Positions 26,607 to 33,594 of a stretch of DNA of 64,000 bases are shown in pieces. The DNA is taken from the NCBI RefSeq assembly GCF_001909285.1, contig NZ_MRSV01000001.1, positions 108,684 through 172,683 on the forward strand, written 5' to 3'. Source of the stretch: Exiguobacterium profundum. Its GTDB lineage: Bacteria; Bacillota; Bacilli; Exiguobacteriales; Exiguobacteriaceae. The notes under the pieces are model-generated. The model was not told the origin of the DNA. It did no database searches and worked only from the letters and a program-made list of their open reading frames with translations. Numbering within the stretch: position 1 is the stretch's first letter; each line of letters opens with the position of its first letter. The translations under genes were made by a program, and so were the position numbers.

Positions 26607-26635
26607 ATTATAGGTAAATTATACGAAAATTGCAA
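26607..26635 (-). promoter_or_regulatory. Promoter of alsT
   Basis: TTGCAA (26630-26635), a 17-nt spacer and TATAAT (26607-26612) on the minus strand. Confidence 0.78.
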
Positions 26636-26679
26636 TATTAATTCGTTTTTTCAACATCATCTCGGTTCTAACTAAAAGC

Positions 26680-26719
26680 AAAAAAACGAGCCGGAGAGCG
26701 CATCGCAATCCGACTCGTT
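26680..26719 (-). terminator. Terminator of the CoADR operon
   Basis: Stem AACGAGCCGGA/TCCGACTCGTT (26685-26695 with 26709-26719) followed on the minus strand by T6, 11 nt after the CoADR fusion stop codon. Confidence 0.85.
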
Positions 26720-26730
26720 CTATATTTCAT

Positions 26731-29196
26731 TTAGATAAAGAGGTTTAAATTTCCGCCTTCTGCTGCGCCGAGATAAGCCGCCACGCCACCAAGGTCGACC
26801 CCGTCAATCAACTCTTCTTCTTTGATGCCCATGACATCCATTGACATCGTGCAAGCTACCATTTTCACGCCTGCTTCTTGCGCTGACTTAATCATTTCTT
26901 CGACAGAAGGAACGTTCTTATCGCTCATGACTTTCTTCATCATTTTTTTACCAACACCACCGAAGTTCATGTTCGAAAGTGGCAATTCGCCTGCATGTCC
27001 TGGCATCATCATGCCGAACATTTTCTCAAAACCTTGCTTTTTTACTTCCGGTGCGTCCGGTTTGCGGATGACATTGAGTCCCCAGAATGTGAAGAACATC
27101 GTCACTTCTTTCCCCATCGCGGCAGCACCTTGCGCAATGATGAGGGATGCGAGTGCGCGGTCGAGATCTCCGCTGAAGACGACCATTGATGCACCGTCTC
27201 CTGCTGGTGCGCCCGCTTGTGGTGCAGCCGGACCTTGTCCTTTTTGAAGAATGGCTTCAACGCGTCCGTTAACGAATTGTTTCGAGACGAGTTTGTTGCC
27301 TGTCTTCTTCGCCCATGCTTCGATATCTGCGAAGAATCCTGGGTCACTTGCGAGAACGCGGAGCGTTTCGCCTTCCCCGAGTTCTGCGACTTTCTTATTT
27401 ACTTCTAAAATAGGTCCCGGACATTGTAGACCACATGTGTCTAACATGACCGCTTCCCCGATTGGTGCATTTGTCATTTGTGTTGGCTCCTCTTCTACAA
27501 CGGTAGCCGCTGTTTCATTTGATGTGTTCGCTTCTTCAAGCGCCTCGAAATCACGATTGATTTGCGACCACGTCTTGTAGCCACCGCTCAAGTTTTTCAC
27601 TTTGAAGCCGTTTTGACGTAAGATGCGTGATGCGAGATAGCCACGAAGACCGACTTGGCACGTCACGTAAATCGTTTCATTCCGGTCGTAGTTGTCCAAG
27701 TTTTCTCGTAATGAGTTGAGTGGCACATTGATCGATCCTGGAATCTTTCCGAGTTCATGCTCCGATTCATCGCGAACGTCTAGTAACGTCGCTCCGTTTT
27801 CCACGAGCTCATCGATTTCATCCCAATGTACGACTTCATTGTCACCGAGGACGACGTTCGACGCGACATACCCGATCATATTGACCGGATCTTTCGCAGA
27901 ACTGAACGGTGGTGCATAACTGAGCTCAAGGTCAGGTAGATCGAGGACCGTCAAACCACCCTTCATAGCTGTCGCAATGACGTCGATGCGTTTATCGACT
28001 CCATTGATTCCGACACCTTGCGCACCATAGATTTCCCCCGTTGTCGGGTGGAACAAGAGTTTAAGCGACACAGGTGTCGATCCTGGATAATAACCAGCAT
28101 GCGAACCTGGATGCACGTGAACAGCCTCATACGTCTTGCCAGCCGCCTTCAACCGTTTTTCATTCCATCCTGTCGATGCAACCGTCATATCAAATACTTT
28201 GGCGATTCCCGTTCCCATCGTTCCATTGTATTTCACGTCGCGGCCGTTAATGATATCGGCAACGAGACGGCCTTGACGGTTCGCTGGCCATGCGAGTGGC
28301 ACGACAGTTGGTTCTTTGAAGACGTAGTCGAGTACTTCGACCGCATCCCCGATCGCGTAAATATTCGGGTCTGATGTGAGCATCTTTTCGTTAACACGAA
28401 TGGCACCGCGCGTACCTGTTTCAAGGCCTGCTTCACGCGCAATCGTCGATTCCGGTGTAACACCGATCGACATGATGACCATATCTGTATCGATGACACG
28501 ACCGCTTGTCAAATGAACTTTCTTTCCTTGCTCTGAGAACGAAGAAACGCCATCAGACAATTGAAGCTCGACGCCATGCAAGCGCATGTGTTCATGAATT
28601 GGCGCCACCATCTCACGGTCAAGTGGCGTCATGACTTGGTCCGCCATCTCAACGAGCGTCACCTCAACACCACGCTCACGTAAGTTTTCTGCCATCTCAA
28701 TCCCGATAAAGCCTCCACCAATCACGGTCGCATGCTTCGGCGCCTTGTCATCGACGTAGCCACGGATTTTATCTGTGTCCGGAATGTTGCGAAGCGTGAA
28801 AATATCTTCTGCCTCGTCGATTCCAGGGATGTTTGGACGAATCGGTTTCGCTCCCGGAGAAAGAATGAGAACGTCGTATGACTCGTCATACGTTTCGCCT
28901 GTTTGAACGTGTTTCACCGTCACTGTTTTTTCGTCACGGTTAATTTTAATGACTTCCGTCAAATTGCGGATATCGAGTTGGAAACGCTTGTTCATCCCTT
29001 CAACGGTTTGAACAAGAAGTTTTTGACGGTCTTGGATGACATCCCCGATATAGTATGGAAGACCACAGTTCGCGAATGAGATATACTCCCCACGGTCGAA
29101 CATGACGATTTGATTCTCTTCATTCAAACGACGGAGTCGTGCAGCTGCAGACGCACCACCTGCTACCCCACCGACGATTACGATTTTTTTACTCAT
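26731..29196 (-). CDS. CoA-disulfide reductase fused to rhodanese, TusA and DsrE domains
   Basis: An 821-residue four-domain fusion. Residues 1 to about 445 are a pyridine nucleotide-disulfide reductase with the CoADR single cysteine in SFANCGLPYYIGD and FAD/NAD motifs VGGVAGGASAAARLRR and VIGGGFIGIEMAENL. A rhodanese domain (about 450-550) has active cysteine in VTCQVGLRGYLA. A TusA domain follows (DTCGLQCPGPILEVNKKV). The C terminus is a DsrE-like domain (MVVFSGDLDRALASLIIAQGAAAMGKEV). The set suggests transfer of sulfane sulfur and reduction of CoA persulfide or disulfide in the cytoplasm. ATG 29196 overlaps the rhodanese gene by 4 nt. Confidence 0.93.
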   Translation of the reverse strand: MSKKIVIVGGVAGGASAAARLRRLNEENQIVMFDRGEYISFANCGLPYYIGDVIQDRQKLLVQTVEGMNKRFQLDIRNLTEVIKINRDEKTVTVKHVQTGETYDESYDVLILSPGAKPIRPNIPGIDEAEDIFTLRNIPDTDKIRGYVDDKAPKHATVIGGGFIGIEMAENLRERGVEVTLVEMADQVMTPLDREMVAPIHEHMRLHGVELQLSDGVSSFSEQGKKVHLTSGRVIDTDMVIMSIGVTPESTIAREAGLETGTRGAIRVNEKMLTSDPNIYAIGDAVEVLDYVFKEPTVVPLAWPANRQGRLVADIINGRDVKYNGTMGTGIAKVFDMTVASTGWNEKRLKAAGKTYEAVHVHPGSHAGYYPGSTPVSLKLLFHPTTGEIYGAQGVGINGVDKRIDVIATAMKGGLTVLDLPDLELSYAPPFSSAKDPVNMIGYVASNVVLGDNEVVHWDEIDELVENGATLLDVRDESEHELGKIPGSINVPLNSLRENLDNYDRNETIYVTCQVGLRGYLASRILRQNGFKVKNLSGGYKTWSQINRDFEALEEANTSNETAATVVEEEPTQMTNAPIGEAVMLDTCGLQCPGPILEVNKKVAELGEGETLRVLASDPGFFADIEAWAKKTGNKLVSKQFVNGRVEAILQKGQGPAAPQAGAPAGDGASMVVFSGDLDRALASLIIAQGAAAMGKEVTMFFTFWGLNVIRKPDAPEVKKQGFEKMFGMMMPGHAGELPLSNMNFGGVGKKMMKKVMSDKNVPSVEEMIKSAQEAGVKMVACTMSMDVMGIKEEELIDGVDLGGVAAYLGAAEGGNLNLFI

Positions 29197-29498
29197 TGTC
29201 CATTTCCTCCTCTGACGACTTCTCCTGGCCAACTCATCAAGCCATCTTCTATATTGACCACTTTATAGCCTTTCGCCTCCATTTGCCAAGTCGCTTGCGT
29301 GCTACGCGCACCTGAGCGGCAAAGAACGACATATTCTTCAGCTGGATCGAGCGTGTCGATCCACTCTGTCATTTCGGATAACGGATAGTTTTTCGCGCCC
29401 TCAATATGTGCTTCTTGAAACTCGTCACGTTCTCGGACGTCGACGATATTTACAGGCACTTCAAAGTCCATTTGACGTTTTAAAGCGGATGCTTTCAT
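29193..29498 (-). CDS. Single-domain rhodanese sulfurtransferase
   Basis: A 101-residue rhodanese with active cysteine in VVLCRSGARSTQA and the start VNIVDVRERDEFQEAHIEGA. It is the first gene of the persulfide operon, coupled by ATGA to the CoADR fusion, and divergent from the CstR-like repressor. It would pass sulfane sulfur among small thiols or to the fusion protein. Confidence 0.92.
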   Translation of the reverse strand: MKASALKRQMDFEVPVNIVDVRERDEFQEAHIEGAKNYPLSEMTEWIDTLDPAEEYVVLCRSGARSTQATWQMEAKGYKVVNIEDGLMSWPGEVVRGGNGQ

Positions 29499-29601
29499 CG
29501 TTGATCTACCTTTCTGTTTTCAATTCGATTTATACCATTCGGCTTGGTTGCTGGCGTTCGACAAGTTTGTGATTTGTTGAACATTTCGCTTCCACGTCAT
29601 T

Positions 29602-29630
29602 AATATACCCCCTTAGGTATTTAATTGCAA
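29602..29630 (-). promoter_or_regulatory. Rhodanese-CoADR promoter with CstR-type operator in its spacer
   Basis: On the minus strand TTGCAA (29625-29630), a 17-nt spacer and TATATT (29602-29607). The C/G-rich palindrome ATACCCCCTTAGGTAT (29605-29620) fills the spacer and touches the -10, as expected of a CsoR/CstR-family operator. Confidence 0.75.
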
Positions 29631-29688
29631 GAAATAAGTTTGACGAAATGTCGAATTTTTCAACATCATCCATTTGGATAGTTGATGC

Positions 29689-29717
29689 TCGACACATACT
29701 CCCCCATGTATTAAGAT
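29689..29717 (+). promoter_or_regulatory. cstR promoter with CstR-type operator in its spacer
   Basis: TCGACA (29689-29694), a 17-nt spacer and TAAGAT (29712-29717). The operator-like ATACTCCCCCATGTAT (29696-29711) occupies the spacer. Arrangement mirrors the divergent promoter, implying autoregulation. Confidence 0.65.
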
Positions 29718-29775
29718 GAGCCTACACAATAAATAGTTGGGTAACTGAACAATTTTTCCTATAGAGGTGAATGAT

Positions 29776-30042
29776 ATGGAACCGTATGTATACGATGCAA
29801 AAGTATTGAATCGCATGAAACGAGTGGAAGGACAAATTCGTGCCATCATCCGGATGATGGAGGAAGGAAAAGAATGTCGCGATGTCGTGACGCAATTAAG
29901 TGCCGCACGTTCCGCACTCGATCGCGCTTCGACTATCATTGTGGCTAAAAACTTGGAACAATGTATCATCACCGCTCAAGCAGATGGCGAAGATACGTCC
30001 GAAACGGTGGAAGAAGCCATTAAAATGTTGATGAAACGCTAG
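29776..30042 (+). CDS. cstR: CstR-like persulfide-sensing repressor (CsoR family)
   Basis: An 88-residue all-helical repressor. The two family cysteines are in EEGKECRDVV and KNLEQCI. In copper-sensing CsoR the second cysteine is accompanied by a His four residues before it; here that place is Asn (AKNLEQC), as in staphylococcal CstR, which senses persulfides and polysulfides. ATG 29776 follows AGAGGTG. The divergent rhodanese/CoADR operon supports a sulfur role over copper. Confidence 0.88.
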   Translation: MEPYVYDAKVLNRMKRVEGQIRAIIRMMEEGKECRDVVTQLSAARSALDRASTIIVAKNLEQCIITAQADGEDTSETVEEAIKMLMKR

Positions 30043-30109
30043 TTCCCCTTGCTTTCCCTGTCCAAATGGGAGAAAGTTAGAGTAACGACTTACTAAGGGG
30101 GATTTCCTT

Positions 30110-30541
30110 GTGAAAATCGAAGAAAAAGTAGAATCATTTAGAGCGCTCGCCGCTGAACGCAACATGACGTTCAAAGAGAGCGACACTGAAACGCACGTCA
30201 CGTTCTTGACGCGTGAAACAACAAAATCCGGGGCTCAGCCCGTTATGATTAACGCTTTTAACAAAAAGACGACAGATGCTGAGTTGTATGCTGCTACCGT
30301 CACGCACGTCCCAGATTACGTAGAAGATTTACCGATTCTTAATGCCTTGAACGAGTTCAACCAGGAGTTCAAATACTTCCGTTGTGTACTCGACAGCGAT
30401 CGCGATGTCACACTCGCCTCGACACTCGACCTCGACCTCGGTTTCTCACCAGAGATCATCTTGCAACACTCATTCATGATGTTCCAAGCGGCCGATGAAG
30501 TGAAAGAGTACATGCAAAAACTCTACACACAAGTACAATAA
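30110..30541 (+). CDS. YbjN-domain-like protein
   Basis: A 143-residue soluble acidic protein whose alternating strands and C-terminal helix (ILQHSFMMFQAADEVKEYMQ) resemble the YbjN / CesT-like chaperone fold. GTG start behind TAAGGGGG. Function unknown; assignment is from overall pattern only. Confidence 0.5.
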   Translation: MKIEEKVESFRALAAERNMTFKESDTETHVTFLTRETTKSGAQPVMINAFNKKTTDAELYAATVTHVPDYVEDLPILNALNEFNQEFKYFRCVLDSDRDVTLASTLDLDLGFSPEIILQHSFMMFQAADEVKEYMQKLYTQVQ

Positions 30542-30543
30542 TC

Positions 30544-30581
30544 AAAAGCCGTCCGGAAATGTTTCCGAGACGGCTTTTTTT
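30544..30581 (+). terminator. Terminator after the YbjN-like gene
   Basis: Stem AAAAGCCGTC/GACGGCTTTT with inner GGAAA/TTTCC pairing, followed by T7. Confidence 0.88.
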
Positions 30582-30632
30582 GAAACATCTGATCGCCCCC
30601 GCTCGTATGATTGGACAAGGAGGCGATTCGAC

Positions 30633-31580
30633 ATGACACGATATGAACGATATGTAGAAGCACTAGAGGCCATCAAGACGGCAACAAAGTGGGAACTGAC
30701 AGATGATTTCCGACGCTTGATGGCCGTTCATTACGCGATTCACGACACCCCGTTCGAGGCATCTCGATTTTCGAACGCACGCGATATAAAAAAACAAAAA
30801 ACGAAGATGTTCTCGAAGTTTCGAGGCAGTCAAAACCTCGTCTGGCTCTCGTTTCTCGACGCCAAGTATGAGGACATCGGAACCGCAATCGACGAGGCGC
30901 TCCGTCTCGATACGTTACTCGACCGGAAACACTTCCGCTTCAGTTCACTACGTCCCTTTTTAGCGAATCAACTGATCAATGTCGAGGAACCCGACCGTCG
31001 GCTCGATGAGGCGACCGAACTATATCAAACGTTCAAACGACATCACCCTTGGTTGACAAGCGAGGAAGACTTATTATCGGCGCTCGTGCTCGTGCAAGCG
31101 TTTGACGATATCATTGATTTGAACGAACGCATCGAGCAACATTATGCATTATTGAAGGGACGGCTCCCGAAGTCAAACGAACTGCAACTCGTCTCGCACC
31201 TTTTGACGTTCAGCGAGTCCTCACCCGAAGAAGCAGTCTCTCGATTGCTCACATGGAAGTCTCAATTAGATGAAGTGCACATCTCGATTCGTCGCGAACA
31301 CTTACCCGCACTCGCACTACTTAGCATTGTCACGGAACCGAATACGAGCGCGATTCATACTATTCAGGAAATCGTAGGGGCCGAAAAAGACAAGCAGCGC
31401 TGGTTCAACACACATAGCGTGCTCATCGCACTTCAACTTGTAGCGGCCGAACGCATAACAAACGAGGCGAGCGACTTATTGCTCCACGGTACGTTTGCCC
31501 ACTTATTGGCGATGCAACAAGCGGCGACCGCTGCCACGACTGCCGCCGTTATCGCTAGTACCTCATCAACCACAAATTAA
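30633..31580 (+). CDS. DUF4003-like protein
   Basis: A 315-residue soluble helical protein of the DUF4003 type, with a low-complexity Ala/Thr/Ser tail (AATAATTAAVIASTSSTT) that is common in that family. No catalytic motif seen. ATG with AAGGAGGCG. Its end overlaps the convergent ywiC-like gene by 4 nt. Confidence 0.65.
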   Translation: MTRYERYVEALEAIKTATKWELTDDFRRLMAVHYAIHDTPFEASRFSNARDIKKQKTKMFSKFRGSQNLVWLSFLDAKYEDIGTAIDEALRLDTLLDRKHFRFSSLRPFLANQLINVEEPDRRLDEATELYQTFKRHHPWLTSEEDLLSALVLVQAFDDIIDLNERIEQHYALLKGRLPKSNELQLVSHLLTFSESSPEEAVSRLLTWKSQLDEVHISIRREHLPALALLSIVTEPNTSAIHTIQEIVGAEKDKQRWFNTHSVLIALQLVAAERITNEASDLLLHGTFAHLLAMQQAATAATTAAVIASTSSTTN

Positions 31581-32299
31581 ATTAAGAGATTCATCGTGAG
31601 ACACACCAGTACAAATACAGAGTTTGCGATTTCGACAATCCCAATCTTCATGATTGGGATTTTTTTGCCGTAGAACCAAATAGCACGAATCAAACTCGGA
31701 GCATATGCTAAAGCGAGCAGCGGATAACCGAGCGCAATGAACACGACGATTAACAGCATATGATACCCCCACGAAAGGTTACGATACGCGATGCTCTTCT
31801 TTTCCCGAATCAACGTCTTGACGAAAAAGATACTTCCGAGGAAATAGAGGTATGGCAAAACGAATACCCATGCAATTGTTTCATCCACGACGTGTGCTCC
31901 GTGGTAATAACTCGCCATTCCTCCAATACAGAATGAAGTGACGGCACTGACGTCATTCCATACGTTTCGCTCATCTTTGATTTTGGCAAAATAGGCGTTT
32001 GCGAGACCGAATGGAATCATTGCAAAAGCGAACCAGATGAGACTCCATTGCATCCATAAGACTGGGATGATGGATAGTGTAGCAATCATCAGATAGATGA
32101 TCACGGTGCGTAAAAGCTCACGCGATTTCTTTCGTTGCTTGATGTATTGGAATAAGAAGAATGTCCCCATATAGACAAACAACCATGCAATAGCAAAAGG
32201 CACATGTGTCCACACCCATCCCCCGACTGTCCCTCCAAGAACGAACGGTAAAATGAGCATCGACCATGCCCCATGCTGTGTTGGAATCATCCATTTCAT
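31577..32299 (-). CDS. YwiC-like membrane protein
   Basis: A 240-residue protein with seven to eight helices. The N-terminal PTQHGAWSMLILPF is the signature of the YwiC-like family, of unknown function. I chose ATG 32299 behind AAGGAG. Confidence 0.82.
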   Translation of the reverse strand: MKWMIPTQHGAWSMLILPFVLGGTVGGWVWTHVPFAIAWLFVYMGTFFLFQYIKQRKKSRELLRTVIIYLMIATLSIIPVLWMQWSLIWFAFAMIPFGLANAYFAKIKDERNVWNDVSAVTSFCIGGMASYYHGAHVVDETIAWVFVLPYLYFLGSIFFVKTLIREKKSIAYRNLSWGYHMLLIVVFIALGYPLLALAYAPSLIRAIWFYGKKIPIMKIGIVEIANSVFVLVCLTMNLLI

Positions 32300-32370
32300 C
32301 AACCATCACTCCTTCCTCCACTAGTGTAATGGATGGTGAGAGCATGCGCTGTGAGATTTACCACAAAAAG

Positions 32371-32405
32371 AGAAAAAGAAAATAGGCAGCGCCAGCCACC
32401 TATTT
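32371..32405 (-). terminator. Probable terminator of the 60-residue membrane protein gene
   Basis: Stem AAATAGG/CCTATTT (32380-32386 with 32399-32405) with further GGC/GCC pairing, followed on the minus strand by TTCTTTTTCTCTTTTT. Confidence 0.6.
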
Positions 32406-32407
32406 CA

Positions 32408-32590
32408 TCACATAGCTTGTTTCTTATTTTTCGCATAGTTCGTTATGAACATGATTCCAATGACAGATAGCGTCAGCATTGCCAGACTGTTCACAATCGT
32501 TTTGAGCGTGTGCAGTCCTTCCAGGTTATTCATTACCATCACTGCCATAAGTAATGCGAGGATACTCAAGTTTACGATGTTACGGTTCAT
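32408..32590 (-). CDS. Small two-helix membrane protein
   Basis: A 60-residue protein, NLSILALLMAVMVMNNL and NSLAMLTLSVIGIMFI forming two helices. GGTGGTGAGAAG precedes the ATG and a terminator follows, which together support a real gene. No family recognised. Confidence 0.6.
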   Translation of the reverse strand: MNRNIVNLSILALLMAVMVMNNLEGLHTLKTIVNSLAMLTLSVIGIMFITNYAKNKKQAM

Positions 32591-32702
32591 CTTCTCACCA
32601 CCAGAAATTCAATCTATAGTTCATTGTACCACTCTCGATTTGTTAACAGTAATTTTTTTTCATCGGGATTCAAGCCAACCTAACTCGCTCTCACTCTTCA
32701 TA

Positions 32703-32732
32703 AAAAAACGATCTCATGCGAGATCGTTTTTT
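32703..32732. terminator. Terminator of the YitT-family gene
   Basis: Stem AAAAAACGATCTC/GAGATCGTTTTTT (32703-32715 with 32720-32732). The gene's TGA stop lies inside the hairpin. Confidence 0.88.
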
Positions 32733-33346
32733 GGTGTCCAATTTGGTGCGACGGGTGTCGCTTTCGGTTCGTCGACGACGAGCATCTTTGTGACGACCCT
32801 TCCGGCAATCGATACTGCGATGAGAGTATACAATGCGTTCGATAATGGTAAATAGATGAGTGAAATCCCAAGGACGATCACATCAAAAATAATCAGAATC
32901 GTACCGACCGACACACCTGTCCATTTCGATAAGCCAAGAGCGAATAAGTCATCGCCCCCGGTAGCCCCGCCTGACTTCAAGACAAGACCGAGACCATATC
33001 CGGTTACAATCCCACTCGCGATGGCCGCAAACAATGTTGCCGGCCATATTTGAATATCAAACGTGAGCAAGTCGAGACGGTCCCACATCGCATAACTAAG
33101 CGACAAGGACGAAGCGGCTAGTACCGCTTGCCCGACAAAACGCCATCCTCTCCACCACAAAGCGACGATAAAAAATGGGATGTCGAGCACGATCATCGAA
33201 ATCGCCGGGTCGATATCAAATAAATAACGACCGAGTAGCGATAATCCGACGAACCCGCCTTCCGCCAAACCAAACTGTTCATTCAAATAATAATAACCGA
33301 ACGCCATGATCAGCGTTCCGAGCACTATGGTAGCAACTCGTTTCAT
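32714..33346 (-). CDS. YitT-family membrane protein, short form
   Basis: A 210-residue membrane protein with about five to six helices. The Gly-rich elements AEGGFVGLSLLGRYLF and KSGGATGGDDLFALGLSKWTGVSVG mark the YitT/YczE family. Typical YitT proteins add a C-terminal DUF2179 domain; this one lacks it. Role unknown. The Shine-Dalgarno GGGGAGG is locked in a 9-10-bp hairpin at the end of a long structured leader, so translation is probably controlled. Confidence 0.85.
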   Translation of the reverse strand: MKRVATIVLGTLIMAFGYYYLNEQFGLAEGGFVGLSLLGRYLFDIDPAISMIVLDIPFFIVALWWRGWRFVGQAVLAASSLSLSYAMWDRLDLLTFDIQIWPATLFAAIASGIVTGYGLGLVLKSGGATGGDDLFALGLSKWTGVSVGTILIIFDVIVLGISLIYLPLSNALYTLIAVSIAGRVVTKMLVVDEPKATPVAPNWTPKNDLA

Positions 33347-33548
33347 TCCGATTGTCCTCCCCGTTCTTGACGGAGAGGAGGATCCTCAGTCGTAGCTGCG
33401 GTTCCATCTGTTCCATCTCCGATCTTCCGTTTGTTGATTGATACACGTGTAAGCGATCAGTCAACGCTAGAAGTCCGGAAGTTGGAACAGAGGCCATGTC
33501 CTCTCGGTATCCATAAAGACCTTCCTTTCTCAAATTGCGCGTAATCTT
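33347..33548 (-). promoter_or_regulatory. Structured 5' leader of the YitT-family gene, candidate translational attenuator
   Basis: On the minus strand five helices can be drawn. P1 is CTGTTCCA/TGGAACAG (33483-33490 with 33408-33415). P2 is CTTCCG/CGGAAG (33476-33481 with 33424-33429). P3 is a hairpin built on GTTGA/TCAAC (33461-33465 with 33433-33437). A small palindrome GAGGATCCTC follows (33377-33386). Last, CCTCTCCGT pairs with ACGGGGAGG (33370-33378 with 33356-33364), burying the ribosome site of the YitT gene. The 5' strands of P1 and P2 lie inside a short leader ORF with a strong ribosome site. No U-tract follows the last hairpin, so control at translation is more likely than termination. 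An extended -10 TGGTAAACT is near 33555-33563. Confidence 0.6.
33467..33514 (-). CDS. Putative leader peptide MDTERTWPLFQLPDF
   Basis: A 15-codon ORF preceded by AGAAAGGAAGG at good spacing. Codons 9-13 form the 5' strands of helices P1 and P2 of the leader. A ribosome paused near the end would open those helices and change the fold around the downstream Shine-Dalgarno. Inference from arrangement; no homologue recalled. Confidence 0.45.
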   Translation of the reverse strand: MDTERTWPLFQLPDF

Positions 33549-33594
33549 GTACGTAGTTTACCACACATTTTGATTCAGTTCATGAATTTTACCT

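Noticed and set aside
33279-33533. An 84-codon open frame across the YitT leader
   Set aside because: It overlaps the YitT start in another frame, and its conserved-looking feature is RNA pairing rather than protein; the 15-codon leader ORF with the better ribosome site is preferred.
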